64,000 bases of DNA from Flavisolibacter longurius (lineage in GTDB: Bacteria > Bacteroidota > Bacteroidia > Chitinophagales > Chitinophagaceae): positions 82,480 to 146,479 of the forward strand of contig JACJGO010000013.1 in assembly GCA_014163555.1 (NCBI GenBank), written 5' to 3'. The notes below the pieces were generated by a model. It worked only from the letters and a program-made list of their open reading frames with translations, did no database searches and had not been told where the DNA came from. Below are positions 45,878 to 54,796 of the stretch, one piece after another (within the stretch, counting starts at the first letter, position 1; each line of letters starts with the position of its first letter). Position numbers and translations under genes: made by a program.

Positions 45878-46000
45878 GAACAAGGAACAAGGGATGGCGC
45901 AGTTGTTTCGGCTCATCTTCCTCATATGCTTATAGACTTTTTGCTAAGGAGAGAAAGCCTAAATAAAGCACCCTCCTTCGACATTCATTGTTCCTTGTTC
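45878..46000. repeat. gaacaagg-word inverted repeat between convergent genes
   Basis: gaacaaggaacaa (45878-45890) is perfectly complementary to ttgttccttgttc (45988-46000). The arms are 97 bases apart in the spacer between the alpha/beta hydrolase (+) and LpxD (-). Confidence 0.7.
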
Positions 46001-46028
46001 ATCTGTTTGAAATTCTTTCCGAGATTCT

Positions 46029-46979
46029 CTACTTCTTTTCTCCAAACACCTTTTCCCACAGCAGCGGAATGCGTTTCATCCACACCAGTTCTTTTTTCTT
46101 AATCATGGCATCTTCTGCAGGGTAACCAAAGTATTTTTTCCCGCCAGCAAGACTGGAAGGCACGCCGCTCTGTGCAAAAATTTCGGCGCCTTTCCCAATC
46201 GTAAGTGTTTTGCTTACGCCTACCTGTCCCCAAAGTATTACTTCATCTTCGATGGTGGTAGCGCCGGCAATGCCTACCTGTGCGGCCAACAGACAATTCT
46301 TTCCTATCACGGTATCGTGGCCAATGTGGACAAGGTTGTCCATCTTGGTACCGGCACCAATCACCGTATCACCGCTCACACCACGATCGATGGTGCAATT
46401 GGCACCAATCTCTACACTGTCTTCTATAACCACCCGTCCGCCGCTAAGCATTTTTTTATAGTGAACGTCCCTGGCCGTTTTCTTGTTATAATAAAAAGCA
46501 TCGCTGCCAATCACCGTTCCGCTTTGAATAATAACATTGTCGCCAAGAATGCAATGATCCATGATCACTGCGTTGGGATAAATCATCGTGTTTTTTCCAA
46601 TCTGCACATGATTGCCAATGATGGCACCCGGCATTACAAGGCTCCCTTTACCAATCGTGGCCGTATCGCTGATCTGTTTTTGTGAAGGAATAAACGGGCG
46701 GTAATGACCTACAATTTTCTGGTAAGCTTCAAACGGATCCTCTACCACTAGCAATGATTTGTGTGGCGGAAAACTTGTTTCTTGGTTGATGATGATAAAG
46801 CTTGCGGCTGAGCTGATACACTTCTGGTAATACTTGGGATGATCAACAAATACCAGGTCACCTTCTTCTACTTTATGAATCTCATTGATACCGCTGGCTT
46901 CACGGTCTTTTTCACCAACAATACGGGCACCAATCAAAGTGGCGATGTCGGTTAACGGTACCTTATTTTCAAAACGCAT
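46029..46979 (-). CDS. lpxD: LpxD-type UDP-3-O-acylglucosamine N-acyltransferase
   Basis: 316 residues. An N-terminal uridine-binding domain and a long left-handed beta-helix of hexapeptide repeats, with the catalytic His in [12 protein letters not shown] and the LpxD-like C-terminal helix ([13 protein letters not shown]). LpxD adds the second 3-hydroxyacyl chain in lipid A synthesis. The sequence is short for LpxD and no lpxC, lpxA or fabZ is nearby, so it could be a paralogue that acts elsewhere. Confidence 0.85.
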   Translation of the reverse strand: MRFENKVPLTDIATLIGARIVGEKDREASGINEIHKVEEGDLVFVDHPKYYQKCISSAASFIIINQETSFPPHKSLLVVEDPFEAYQKIVGHYRPFIPSQKQISDTATIGKGSLVMPGAIIGNHVQIGKNTMIYPNAVIMDHCILGDNVIIQSGTVIGSDAFYYNKKTARDVHYKKMLSGGRVVIEDSVEIGANCTIDRGVSGDTVIGAGTKMDNLVHIGHDTVIGKNCLLAAQVGIAGATTIEDEVILWGQVGVSKTLTIGKGAEIFAQSGVPSSLAGGKKYFGYPAEDAMIKKKELVWMKRIPLLWEKVFGEKK

Positions 46980-46995
46980 GCAATGAATTTTTTTT

Positions 46996-47021
46996 CAAAG
47001 GTAACAGGGGGACGATTGCAA
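46996..47021 (-). promoter_or_regulatory. Promoter of lpxD with an overlapping palindrome
   Basis: On the minus strand TACCTTTG (47003-46996) is an exact -7 box and TTG at 47021-47019 is at -33 distance (15 bases between). The ATG is 16 bases further. A 7-bp inverted repeat gattgca/tgcaatc (47014-47020, 47028-47034) covers the -33 box. Confidence 0.6.
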
Positions 47022-47227
47022 GCCGTCTGCAATCAAAGCAGCTATCTATCGTTTGCTTTCTTAAATGCGGATGCATTTCACTGCAATGATGCCAGTGCCG
47101 AAAGCAATCCATGTTGTTCATGCAAGAATGAAAACGGCGCCATCACATGCTTGGAAAGATATAAGGGCATCCCTCAATTAACAATCGTAATAAAAAATGT
47201 GAATAAAAATTGTGTGATTTTTTTTTC

Positions 47228-47326
47228 GTTAGTAAAAAATCTTTTTAATATTGTGTCAGGAAATTTATTTCCTGTACTTACTAACCCATCTACATAATAA
47301 GCCTTCCGCAAAACGGAGGGCTTTTT
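47228..47326 (+). ncRNA. Candidate structured RNA ending in a terminator
   Basis: A nested fold: outer stem gttagtaa (47228-47235) with ttactaac (47278-47285), inner hairpin caggaaa (47257-47263) with tttcctg (47268-47274), then a terminator hairpin (47300-47322) and T-run. It lies in the 417-base gap between divergent lpxD and yicC, where no + strand gene ends, so the terminator needs another explanation. No clear promoter was found. Confidence 0.35.
47300..47326 (+). terminator. Orphan terminator before yicC
   Basis: agcc-t-tccg (47300-47308) pairs with cgga-g-ggct (47314-47322) with one T-G wobble, followed by ttttt. The T-run is on the + side only. Confidence 0.75.
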
Positions 47327-47396
47327 GTTTGGCATCTTTGCACCTGATGATTGCTTGAAAAGAGATACATTTATTAATTGACTAAAGAATCTGTAC

Positions 47397-48272
47397 ATGC
47401 TAAAATCAATGACAGGCTTCGGTAGAGCCGAACAGAGTGTTGGAGATAAAACGTTTTTGGTAGACATTAAATCGCTCAATGGAAAACAGTTTGAACTGCA
47501 ACTGAAACTTCCTGCTTTTTTAAAGCCGTTCGAATTTGATATTCGTAAACTGCTGTCTGAAAAATTAGCCAGGGGTAGTGTGGATTGCATGATCAGTTTA
47601 AAAGAAACCGGCAATGCAAAACCGGTAACCATCAATACCGACCTGGCAAAAGCTTATTACCAACCCCTGCGGCATCTTTCCGACGAACTGGGGCTGGATA
47701 CCTCTTCGCTGCTGAGCACAATCATCAAGCTTCCGGAAGTGATTACACCGTCGAGTGATACATTAACCGACGAGGAATGGAAAAAACTAACGGGTGTGAT
47801 CAGCGTGGCGATTGATAACCTCAACTATCATCGGCAACAGGAGGGGAAAGTGCTGCAGGCTGATCTTGAACTGCGCATTGCCAACATCTTAAAACAGCAG
47901 GAAGAAGTAGAGAGGCTGGAACCTTTACGCAAGCAAAAGATTCGCGAAGGCGTTACCCGCCTGCTGGAAGAAAATGTAGGCAAGGAAAACTATGACGGCA
48001 ACCGCTTGGAGCAGGAGCTGATTTACTATATTGAAAAGATCGACATCAGCGAAGAGCAGGTGCGACTGAAAAACCATTGCGAATATTTTGTCGCCATTCT
48101 GAACGACGGAGAAGAAAGCAAAGGCAAGAAACTTTCATTCGTGTTGCAGGAGATCGGAAGAGAGATCAATACCACCGGTGCGAAGGCTTATGATTCCACC
48201 ATCCAGAAAGCTGTTGTGCTGATGAAGGATGAACTGGAAAAAGCCAAAGAGCAGGTTTTGAATGTGCTCTAA
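47397..48272 (+). CDS. yicC: YicC/YloC family endoribonuclease
   Basis: 291 residues. The N-terminal MLKSMTGFGRAE and the C-terminal DUF1732 ending (EIGREINTTGAKAYDSTIQKAVVLMKDELEKAKEQVLN) are diagnostic for YicC. Known as an RNA-cleaving or RNA-decay-linked enzyme. A possible imperfect -7 box TACATTTA lies about 25 bases before the ATG. Confidence 0.94.
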   Translation: MLKSMTGFGRAEQSVGDKTFLVDIKSLNGKQFELQLKLPAFLKPFEFDIRKLLSEKLARGSVDCMISLKETGNAKPVTINTDLAKAYYQPLRHLSDELGLDTSSLLSTIIKLPEVITPSSDTLTDEEWKKLTGVISVAIDNLNYHRQQEGKVLQADLELRIANILKQQEEVERLEPLRKQKIREGVTRLLEENVGKENYDGNRLEQELIYYIEKIDISEEQVRLKNHCEYFVAILNDGEESKGKKLSFVLQEIGREINTTGAKAYDSTIQKAVVLMKDELEKAKEQVLNVL

Positions 48273-48349
48273 TGGAAAGCTGCAGGCCACTGGCTTTTCG
48301 CTGCAAGCTTTGTTCGCCCAAATTAACTACCACGTGTTAGTTTTACAGC

Positions 48350-48874
48350 ATGTTTAGATCAGGCAAAAGTCTTTTATCTTTTCTCTGCTTGCAGCTATTG
48401 GCTTGCTGCTTGCTTCTCTCCTGCGATACCATCGACCTGTACGAAAAAGTAGTGCCTGTTCCAAAGCACCAGTGGCAGAGCAATTTTAAACCGCAGTTCA
48501 CCTTTGATGTAAAGGACACCACGGTCCCTTACCAGGCATATGTGATTCTTCGCCATAATAACAAATACAAGTACAACAACATTTGGGTAAATCTGTACGC
48601 CGCCGCTAACGGTGACAGCCTGCAAAAGTTGGGACTGGAATTGCCGCTTGCCAGCAAGGAAGGCTGGCTGGGTACCGGCATGGATGATGTGTTTGAACAC
48701 CGCATTCGCATTGGAAACGAAATCGAGCGGTTCAATTTTGTACGCATTGGCGAAGACGGTTTTTATTTTACAAAACCCGGCGCCTATACGTTTAGCCTGG
48801 AACAAATCATGCGGGAAGATCCCCTGCCGGAGGTCATGAACATCGGCTTCCGGTTGGAAAAGAAAAGGCCCTGA
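48350..48874 (+). CDS. gldH: Gliding motility lipoprotein GldH
   Basis: 174 residues. The signal peptide ends in a lipobox (LLLSC, Cys25); the mature part YEKVVPVPKHQWQSN, NIWVNLYA and GFYFTKPGAYTFSLEQIMREDPLPEVMNIGFRLEK is the GldH pattern. GldH belongs to the set of lipoproteins tied to gliding and type IX secretion. TAGTTTTA sits four bases before the ATG, so the mRNA may be leaderless. It runs directly into a two-component pair. Confidence 0.92.
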   Translation: MFRSGKSLLSFLCLQLLACCLLLSCDTIDLYEKVVPVPKHQWQSNFKPQFTFDVKDTTVPYQAYVILRHNNKYKYNNIWVNLYAAANGDSLQKLGLELPLASKEGWLGTGMDDVFEHRIRIGNEIERFNFVRIGEDGFYFTKPGAYTFSLEQIMREDPLPEVMNIGFRLEKKRP

Positions 48875-48875
48875 C

Positions 48876-49853
48876 ATGGCAAACGATACCAAACGTAAAC
48901 TCCGCCTTGTTACCATTGTTTACTGGGTGCTTTTGCTTTACATCATTGCCGCCCTTGTATGGTGGGCCATCCTTCTATTACAGCAAAACACCGAGATCTT
49001 TACGCAGCGCCGTGCAGCACTGGATCCTTCAGCAGTTGACTACAAATCACAGATTGAAAGCATCAACCGGGAACAAAAACGCGGCGAATACAAATACATA
49101 GGTGAAGGCAGTGCTTTTCTTCTTTTGATCTTGGTAGGCGCGGTGTTTGTTTACCGGGCCGTTCGCCGGCAGTTCAGGCTGCAGCAGCAGCAACAGAATT
49201 TTGTGATGGCCATCACGCATGAACTGAAAACACCCATTGCTGTGGCCCGCCTTAACCTGGAGACCATGCAGAAATATCAGTTAGAGGAAAGCAAGCAGCA
49301 AAAGCTGGTGCAAATGACCCTGCAGGAAACCCTGCGCCTCGATACGCTGATCAACAATATTCTAATCTCGTCGCAACTGGAAGGAAACGCCTATCGCATT
49401 GCGAAGGAAGAACTTGATTTTTCATCCCTGGTGGAAGATGTAGTACGCAGTTTTCAGAGTCGGTATCCTGACCGGGTATTAAAGGCATCTATTACAGAGG
49501 AAATTGACTTGAAGGGTGATGCGATGCTGCTCAAATTGTTGTTGAGCAACCTGCTGGAAAACGCCAATAAATATTCACCCCGGGACAAACCTGTTGCCAT
49601 TGAACTTTTTGTGGATAGCGTTATTAATTTGGTGGTAACCGATGAAGGTCCCGGCATACCGGAAGAAGAAAAGAAAGCGGTGTTTGAAAAATTTTACCGC
49701 ATCGGCAACGAGCAAACCCGCAAAACACAGGGCACAGGTCTTGGGCTTTTTATCTGCAAAAAAATAGTGGAGGATCACGATGGTGAGATCTTCATCCACG
49801 ACAATCAGCCAACAGGAAGTAAATTTATCGTTCAATTCAACCCCGCCGTATGA
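48876..49853 (+). CDS. Sensor histidine kinase
   Basis: 325 residues. Two transmembrane helices (about 15-40 and 75-97) flank a very small periplasmic part. HisKA with phospho-acceptor His115 (AITHELKTPIAVARL), then the ATPase with N box ENANKYSPRD and G boxes DEGPGIPEEEKK and GTGLGLFI. It overlaps the response regulator gene by four bases (ATGA). The signal is unknown. Confidence 0.94.
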   Translation: MANDTKRKLRLVTIVYWVLLLYIIAALVWWAILLLQQNTEIFTQRRAALDPSAVDYKSQIESINREQKRGEYKYIGEGSAFLLLILVGAVFVYRAVRRQFRLQQQQQNFVMAITHELKTPIAVARLNLETMQKYQLEESKQQKLVQMTLQETLRLDTLINNILISSQLEGNAYRIAKEELDFSSLVEDVVRSFQSRYPDRVLKASITEEIDLKGDAMLLKLLLSNLLENANKYSPRDKPVAIELFVDSVINLVVTDEGPGIPEEEKKAVFEKFYRIGNEQTRKTQGTGLGLFICKKIVEDHDGEIFIHDNQPTGSKFIVQFNPAV

Positions 49854-50557
49854 TTGATACCTCCAAACCATCCATTCTGTTAGTAGAAGATGAAGAGAAC
49901 CTGCATGAAAGCTTGAAGATGAACCTGGAGCTGCAAGGCTACCAGATAACGTCGGCCTTTGATGGTTTACAGGCCCTGAAGGCCGTGCAAAATGAATTTT
50001 TTGACCTGATTATTATGGATGTGATGATTCCTGAGGTGGACGGCTTTAACGTTACGCAGAACATCCGGCTCACCAATACCGAAGTACCCATCCTGATGCT
50101 GAGTGCAAAGGACAGCAGCACTGATAAAGTAACCGGTTTGAAAAAGGGTGCTGATGATTATCTCACCAAACCGTTTAACCTTGAAGAACTATTGCTGCGG
50201 GTGCAAAAACTGATTGAAAAGGCGAAGCGCCTGCAGAAAACGTCCACCATTGAGGATACCTACAGTTTTGGTGGCAATACGGTTGACTTTAAAGCGCAAC
50301 AGGCTGTAACGGCCCGTGGTGAAAGAATTGACCTGAGTAAAAAAGAAGCCATGTTGCTGAAGCTTCTCATCGAAAACAAAAACGATGTGGTGCCAAGGGA
50401 AAAAATCCTGCAGGCCGTGTGGGGGTATAATGTGTATCCCACTACCCGCACCATCGATAATTTCATTTTAAGCTTTCGCAAGTATTTTGAAGAAGACAGC
50501 CGCAACCCAAAATACTTCCACTCGGTACGGGGCGTTGGCTACAAGTATGCAGAATAA
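49850..50557 (+). CDS. OmpR family response regulator
   Basis: 235 residues. Receiver domain with acidic pocket VEDEEN, phospho-acceptor Asp57 (IIMDVMIPEVDG), Lys in DDYLTKPF, and a C-terminal winged helix (SKKEAMLLKLLIENKNDVVPREKILQAVWG). Cognate partner of the kinase before it. Confidence 0.95.
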   Translation: MIDTSKPSILLVEDEENLHESLKMNLELQGYQITSAFDGLQALKAVQNEFFDLIIMDVMIPEVDGFNVTQNIRLTNTEVPILMLSAKDSSTDKVTGLKKGADDYLTKPFNLEELLLRVQKLIEKAKRLQKTSTIEDTYSFGGNTVDFKAQQAVTARGERIDLSKKEAMLLKLLIENKNDVVPREKILQAVWGYNVYPTTRTIDNFILSFRKYFEEDSRNPKYFHSVRGVGYKYAE

Positions 50558-50640
50558 GTATTTGCCTAGTAGAAGAATTTGTTTTCTGTAATGAATGGAT
50601 AGTTTCTGTACGGTCAAACAATATCCAATATCGGCCTCTT

Positions 50641-51192
50641 TTAATCGATATACTCGTTATACACTGCTTTGTACCCTGCAAGTTTTGAAAAAGGTGAAAG
50701 CAATCCAAACAAAACTTTTTGCACAGCATACGGTGGTTTGGCTATCCGGAATACGTTGCGATAGTACCGGGCCAGGAGAGCGGTTTGCAAAACCGGGGGC
50801 ATTCCTTTTTCATCCACCTTTCCGCAACAGGCGAGGCCCATACCGGTTTCCAAAAAATATTCGGTGCTAAGGGCCGGTTGCACTTTCCAGTTCACCACCG
50901 TTTTGGTGGCTCCTGCATTCCACATGGAGTGTATGCTTCGGGGCGGAATCTCCAGTTGATCGCCGGCCTGCAGCGTCCATACTTTGCCCCGGAAACGCAC
51001 CTTCAGGGTTCCTTCCAGTACAACAAAAGTTTCGTGTTGTTTGGGATGATAATGCGGCACAGGTTCTATCGAGTGGGGTGCAAAGGTGGTTTCCATCTCC
51101 AATAACTGACCCTCCGTATCGCAGCTTGTCTGCAGAAACCGGATGCTTTGACCCGTGACCGGGTTACGAATTACCTTGTTTTTGTAAGCCAT
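50641..51192 (-). CDS. Cupin domain protein
   Basis: 183 residues. One cupin barrel with metal-ligand pattern PHYHPKQHETFVVLEG and the second motif PPRSIHSM. The C-terminal third is an unrecognised helical part. Possible dioxygenase, isomerase or binding protein; function not clear. Confidence 0.85.
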   Translation of the reverse strand: MAYKNKVIRNPVTGQSIRFLQTSCDTEGQLLEMETTFAPHSIEPVPHYHPKQHETFVVLEGTLKVRFRGKVWTLQAGDQLEIPPRSIHSMWNAGATKTVVNWKVQPALSTEYFLETGMGLACCGKVDEKGMPPVLQTALLARYYRNVFRIAKPPYAVQKVLFGLLSPFSKLAGYKAVYNEYID

Positions 51193-51407
51193 AGAACGAA
51201 TTGTCGTAAACGAAGTTGAACCGGGAAGCGGGCATATAAAAGCGCAAAGGGAATGAAACGGTGATTTTGGAGGATTAGTTGCAAAAACTACAATTATCTC
51301 CTATTCATTGCTCTTGTTTTTCAATCGGATGACTGCTTTTTGGTGCGAAAAGGTTGAATCGAAAAAACCTTAACGATAAATGACAAACCTGTAACTTCAA
51401 CACAAAC

Positions 51408-51415
51408 TAACTTTG
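51408..51415 (+). promoter_or_regulatory. -7 box of korA, leaderless layout
   Basis: TAACTTTG (exact TAnnTTTG) ends four bases before the ATG, so transcription is expected to start at the A of ATG. No clear -33 element was seen. Confidence 0.5.
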
Positions 51416-51419
51416 CCCG

Positions 51420-53285
51420 ATGGATCGTAAGCAAGAAGTCCTGCAGGACGTAGTAATAAAATTCGCCGGCGATAGCGGCGACGGTATGCAGCTCACCGGT
51501 ACCCAGTTTACCAACAATACCGCCCTTTTGGGCGCCGACCTCTCTACCTTTCCCGATTTCCCGGCCGAGATCAGGGCCCCGCAAGGCACCCTGCCCGGTG
51601 TAAGTGGTTACCAACTGCGCTTTTCCAGCGAAGCCATTCACACCCCCGGCGACCAGTGGGATGTGCTGGTGGCAATGAATGCTGCTGCGCTAAAGACCAA
51701 CTTGAAAAACCTGAAAAAAGGTGGGAAGATCATCGTGAATACCGATGGTTTCGACACCAAGAACCTTCGCCTCGCCAATTATCCCGATGGGGTGAATCCG
51801 ATTGAGGATAACTCGCTGGAAAGCTACGAGGTCATACGCATGGACGTGACCAAAATGACCCGTGAGGCTCTCAAGGAATTCCAGATGGGAACGAAGGAAA
51901 AAGACCGGGCTAAGAACATGTTTGTGCTGGGCTTTTTGTACTGGATGTACAACCGCGACATGAAAAACACCGAGCGGTTCCTGGAAGAAAAATTTGGTAA
52001 AAAGCCCGATATCCTTGAAAGCAATTTAAAAGTACTTCGTGCCGGTTACAACTACGGCGATACTACGGAAACCTTTACCACGCAATACAAAGTAGAAAAA
52101 GCAAAAATCCAGGCGGGTTCGTATCGAAGCATTATGGGTAACCAGGCACTTGCCTATGGGTTGATTGCCGCTTCGGTAAAAAGCGGGCTGCCCCTGTTCT
52201 TGGGTACCTATCCCATTACACCGGCTTCGGATATTTTGCACGAGCTGAGCAAGCATAAAAATTTTGGCGTAAAAACCTTCCAGGCCGAAGACGAAATTGC
52301 GGCCATTTCCTCTGCCATCGGCGCCAGCTATGGCGGTCACCTGGGCATTACCACAACCTCAGGTCCGGGAATGGCGCTGAAAGGCGAGGCCATGGGACTT
52401 GCCATGATGCTGGAAATACCGCTCTTGATTGTAGATGTGCAACGTGGCGGACCGTCAACCGGCCTGCCGACAAAGACCGAACAAAGCGACCTGCTGCAGG
52501 CATATTACGGCCGCAATGGTGAAAGCCCGATGCCGGTGGTATCAGCCTCCACACCCAGCGATTGTTTTGAAGCCGTATATGAAGCCGTTCGCATTTCGGT
52601 GGAGCACATGACGCCGGTAATCTTTTTGAGCGATGGGTATATTGCCAACGGTGCCGAACCCTGGCAGTTTCCGAATACGGAAAATCTTCCGCCTATTCAT
52701 GTAACATTTAAAACAGAACTGGGACATAACGAAACCAAATTTCAGCCCTACCTAAGGGATGAAAACTTGGTGCGTCCCTGGGCCCTGCCCGGCACACCCG
52801 GACTGGAGCACCGCATTGGCGGACTGGAAAAAGAGAACATAACCGGTAATGTGAGCTACGATCCGGAGAACCACCAGTTGATGGTGAAGATCCGCCAGGA
52901 GAAAGTGGACAAGATTGCTTTCAACATTCCGGAACAAGCCCTGGACAATGGCCCCGAGGAGGGCGACGTGCTGGTGTTGGGATGGGGTTCTACGTATGGC
53001 GTGATCAAAACCGCCGTGGAAGAACTGCTGTTGCAGGGGCATAGTGTTGCCCATGCCCATCTCCGTTATGTGCGCCCCTTCCCCCGCAACCTGGGTGATA
53101 TGCTGAAGCGCTACAAAACCATTTTGATTCCTGAGATCAACAATGGCCAACTGGTAAAGATCATCCGCGATCAGTTTATGGTAGATGCCAAAGCCTATAA
53201 CAAGATTATGGGTGTGCCCATCACCAAATCTGAGTTGGTAGAAGAGATCAAAAAACATTTGCACCTGACGGCGTCGCTTTCGTAA
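51420..53285 (+). CDS. korA: 2-oxoacid:ferredoxin oxidoreductase subunit alpha (fused gamma-alpha, KorA type)
   Basis: 621 residues. The gamma domain comes first (KFAGDSGDGMQLTG, about 10-190), followed by the pyrimidine-binding alpha domain (GTYPITPASDILHEL; AEDEIAAISSAIGASYGG) and the C-terminal transketolase-like domain (LVLGWGSTYGVIKTAV; EINNGQL). This is the 2-oxoglutarate:ferredoxin oxidoreductase pattern. The beta subunit with thiamine diphosphate and the Fe-S cluster is needed but not encoded next to it; a terminator follows at once. Confidence 0.93.
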   Translation: MDRKQEVLQDVVIKFAGDSGDGMQLTGTQFTNNTALLGADLSTFPDFPAEIRAPQGTLPGVSGYQLRFSSEAIHTPGDQWDVLVAMNAAALKTNLKNLKKGGKIIVNTDGFDTKNLRLANYPDGVNPIEDNSLESYEVIRMDVTKMTREALKEFQMGTKEKDRAKNMFVLGFLYWMYNRDMKNTERFLEEKFGKKPDILESNLKVLRAGYNYGDTTETFTTQYKVEKAKIQAGSYRSIMGNQALAYGLIAASVKSGLPLFLGTYPITPASDILHELSKHKNFGVKTFQAEDEIAAISSAIGASYGGHLGITTTSGPGMALKGEAMGLAMMLEIPLLIVDVQRGGPSTGLPTKTEQSDLLQAYYGRNGESPMPVVSASTPSDCFEAVYEAVRISVEHMTPVIFLSDGYIANGAEPWQFPNTENLPPIHVTFKTELGHNETKFQPYLRDENLVRPWALPGTPGLEHRIGGLEKENITGNVSYDPENHQLMVKIRQEKVDKIAFNIPEQALDNGPEEGDVLVLGWGSTYGVIKTAVEELLLQGHSVAHAHLRYVRPFPRNLGDMLKRYKTILIPEINNGQLVKIIRDQFMVDAKAYNKIMGVPITKSELVEEIKKHLHLTASLS

Positions 53286-53354
53286 AAGCCGGCCCCGCCT
53301 AAGGCGGAAGGAACAGCCACTGCACAGACCCTTGCTTTTGCACGATACATTTTT

Positions 53355-53392
53355 AGCCTCTGTCATTCGATTGATAGAGGCTTTTTGTTTTT
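53355..53392 (+). terminator. Terminator of korA
   Basis: agcctctgtca pairs with tgatagaggct (11 bp, one G-T wobble) around a six-base loop, then ttttgttttt. Confidence 0.88.
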
Positions 53393-53819
53393 GTCTCAAA
53401 TGAGCAATGTTCAATGCTCAACAATCAATGCTCAAGGGAGAAGAACCTTCCATAATTCTAACCCTTTACCTGTGGGTCCAGCGCCTTATTGCGCATGGGC
53501 TAACGCATCTTATTGCTATAGGAAAAGAATAGTGCAATACAGCGCCTGCAATAGTTTGCATTATAAGCCGGTCTAAATGTTTGCATCAAGCAGCGAATAG
53601 TGAAGATTATAACAAAAGAGAAAGTCTGACTACAAAGTGGATAGTGCATCCTGTAATGAAAGGCTTTTGTGCGCTGGCCTTGGAAAAAGCAGCGGAGCGT
53701 TTGCCTTTTCCTTGAACTTTTGGCTCCACCTTTTCGGGAGAGAAAAGGTGGAAAACAATCCAACGAAAAGACAGACCAAACCCGAAGCAACCTCACAACA
53801 CAAAACAAGAAAAACTTTC
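53393..53819. other. Intergenic stretch with a repeat and a perfect hairpin, no gene
   Basis: After the korA terminator there is an agcaatgttcaatgctcaa-word repeat (about 53400-53436) and, further on, a perfect 11-bp hairpin tccaccttttc / gaaaaggtgga at 53726-53736 and 53743-53753 with six-base loop. Between them the sequence shows no convincing reading frame and looks like degraded repeat material. Confidence 0.55.
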
Positions 53820-54668
53820 TTAATTCAAACTCGGATCATTAAACGTATCTCCTTGGCGCAAATCCCCGGTCTGTAGTCCCTTCTTAAACCAATACATCCG
53901 CTGCGCCGAAGTGCCATGCGTAAAACTCTCCGGCACCACATGCCCCTGCGCCTGTTTCTGCAACTGGTCGTCGCCAATGGCATTGGCTGCCCGTAGCGCT
54001 TCTTCCACATCGCCGGCTTCCAGGTAACCTTTGCCCTGAATGTAATGTGCCCATACACCGGCATAATAGTCGGCCTGCAGCTCCAGCATCACGGAGTATT
54101 TGTTGTATTCGCCCTGGCTTAGCTGCTGCCGCATCCGTTGAACCTTTGCCGATGTGCCAAGAAGATTCTGAACATGGTGCCCCACTTCATGCGCAATCAC
54201 ATAAGCCATGGCAAAATCGCCGGAGGCTCCAAAGCGGGAACTGAGTTCTTCAAAAAACGAAAGGTCAACGTATAACTTGCTGTCTCCAGGGCAATAAAAT
54301 GGTCCAACCGCACTGCTGGCGCCGCCGCAGGCCGATTGTACGGCATCCGTAAACAACACCAGCCGAGGTTCCTGGTATTGAACGCCGGCCTGTTCGGGTA
54401 GAATGCGGTTCCAGACATCTTGCGTATACCGCAACGTGACATCGGAAAATTGGGCCAGCGTGTCTTGCGCCGCTTTTTCTTCCGCCGACATTTGCCGCGT
54501 TTGTCCACCGCCTATCGGCAGTTGTGAAGGATCCACATTGCCGCCGGTAAATAAATTAAAAAGCAGGACAATAACGCCAATGATACCGCCGCCAACGGCA
54601 ATACCACCGCCACCAATACCGCGACGGTCTTCTACGTTACCGCTGCCTTCTCTTCCTCGCCAAAGCAT
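53820..54668 (-). CDS. Neutral zinc metallopeptidase (YpfJ/KPN_02809 family)
   Basis: 282 residues from ATG 54668 (MLWRGREGSGNVEDRRG, the usual start of this family). One transmembrane helix (GGGIAVGGGIIGVIVLLF), then the catalytic domain with zinc site HEVGHH (AHEVGHHVQNLLG) and FYCPGDSKLYVDL. Known family, function poorly known. The C-terminal FTHGTSAQRMYWFKKGLQTG is also typical. Confidence 0.93.
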   Translation of the reverse strand: MLWRGREGSGNVEDRRGIGGGGIAVGGGIIGVIVLLFNLFTGGNVDPSQLPIGGGQTRQMSAEEKAAQDTLAQFSDVTLRYTQDVWNRILPEQAGVQYQEPRLVLFTDAVQSACGGASSAVGPFYCPGDSKLYVDLSFFEELSSRFGASGDFAMAYVIAHEVGHHVQNLLGTSAKVQRMRQQLSQGEYNKYSVMLELQADYYAGVWAHYIQGKGYLEAGDVEEALRAANAIGDDQLQKQAQGHVVPESFTHGTSAQRMYWFKKGLQTGDLRQGDTFNDPSLN

Positions 54669-54796
54669 AATTATTTGTTTATTACAAGTTCGGTAAAAAA
54701 AATGTGCCGCGACCCCGGCATCTGCAAGAAGGCCGACAAATGCTGCTGCGGGCACAGGCAAATAGTTGTTTATTTGCTGCTGAACATTTTCGCGTT

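Noticed and set aside
46983..47297. 104-codon + strand frame between lpxD and yicC
   Set aside because: Composition is not protein-like, it overlaps the lpxD promoter and the nested RNA hairpin; a non-coding explanation fits better.
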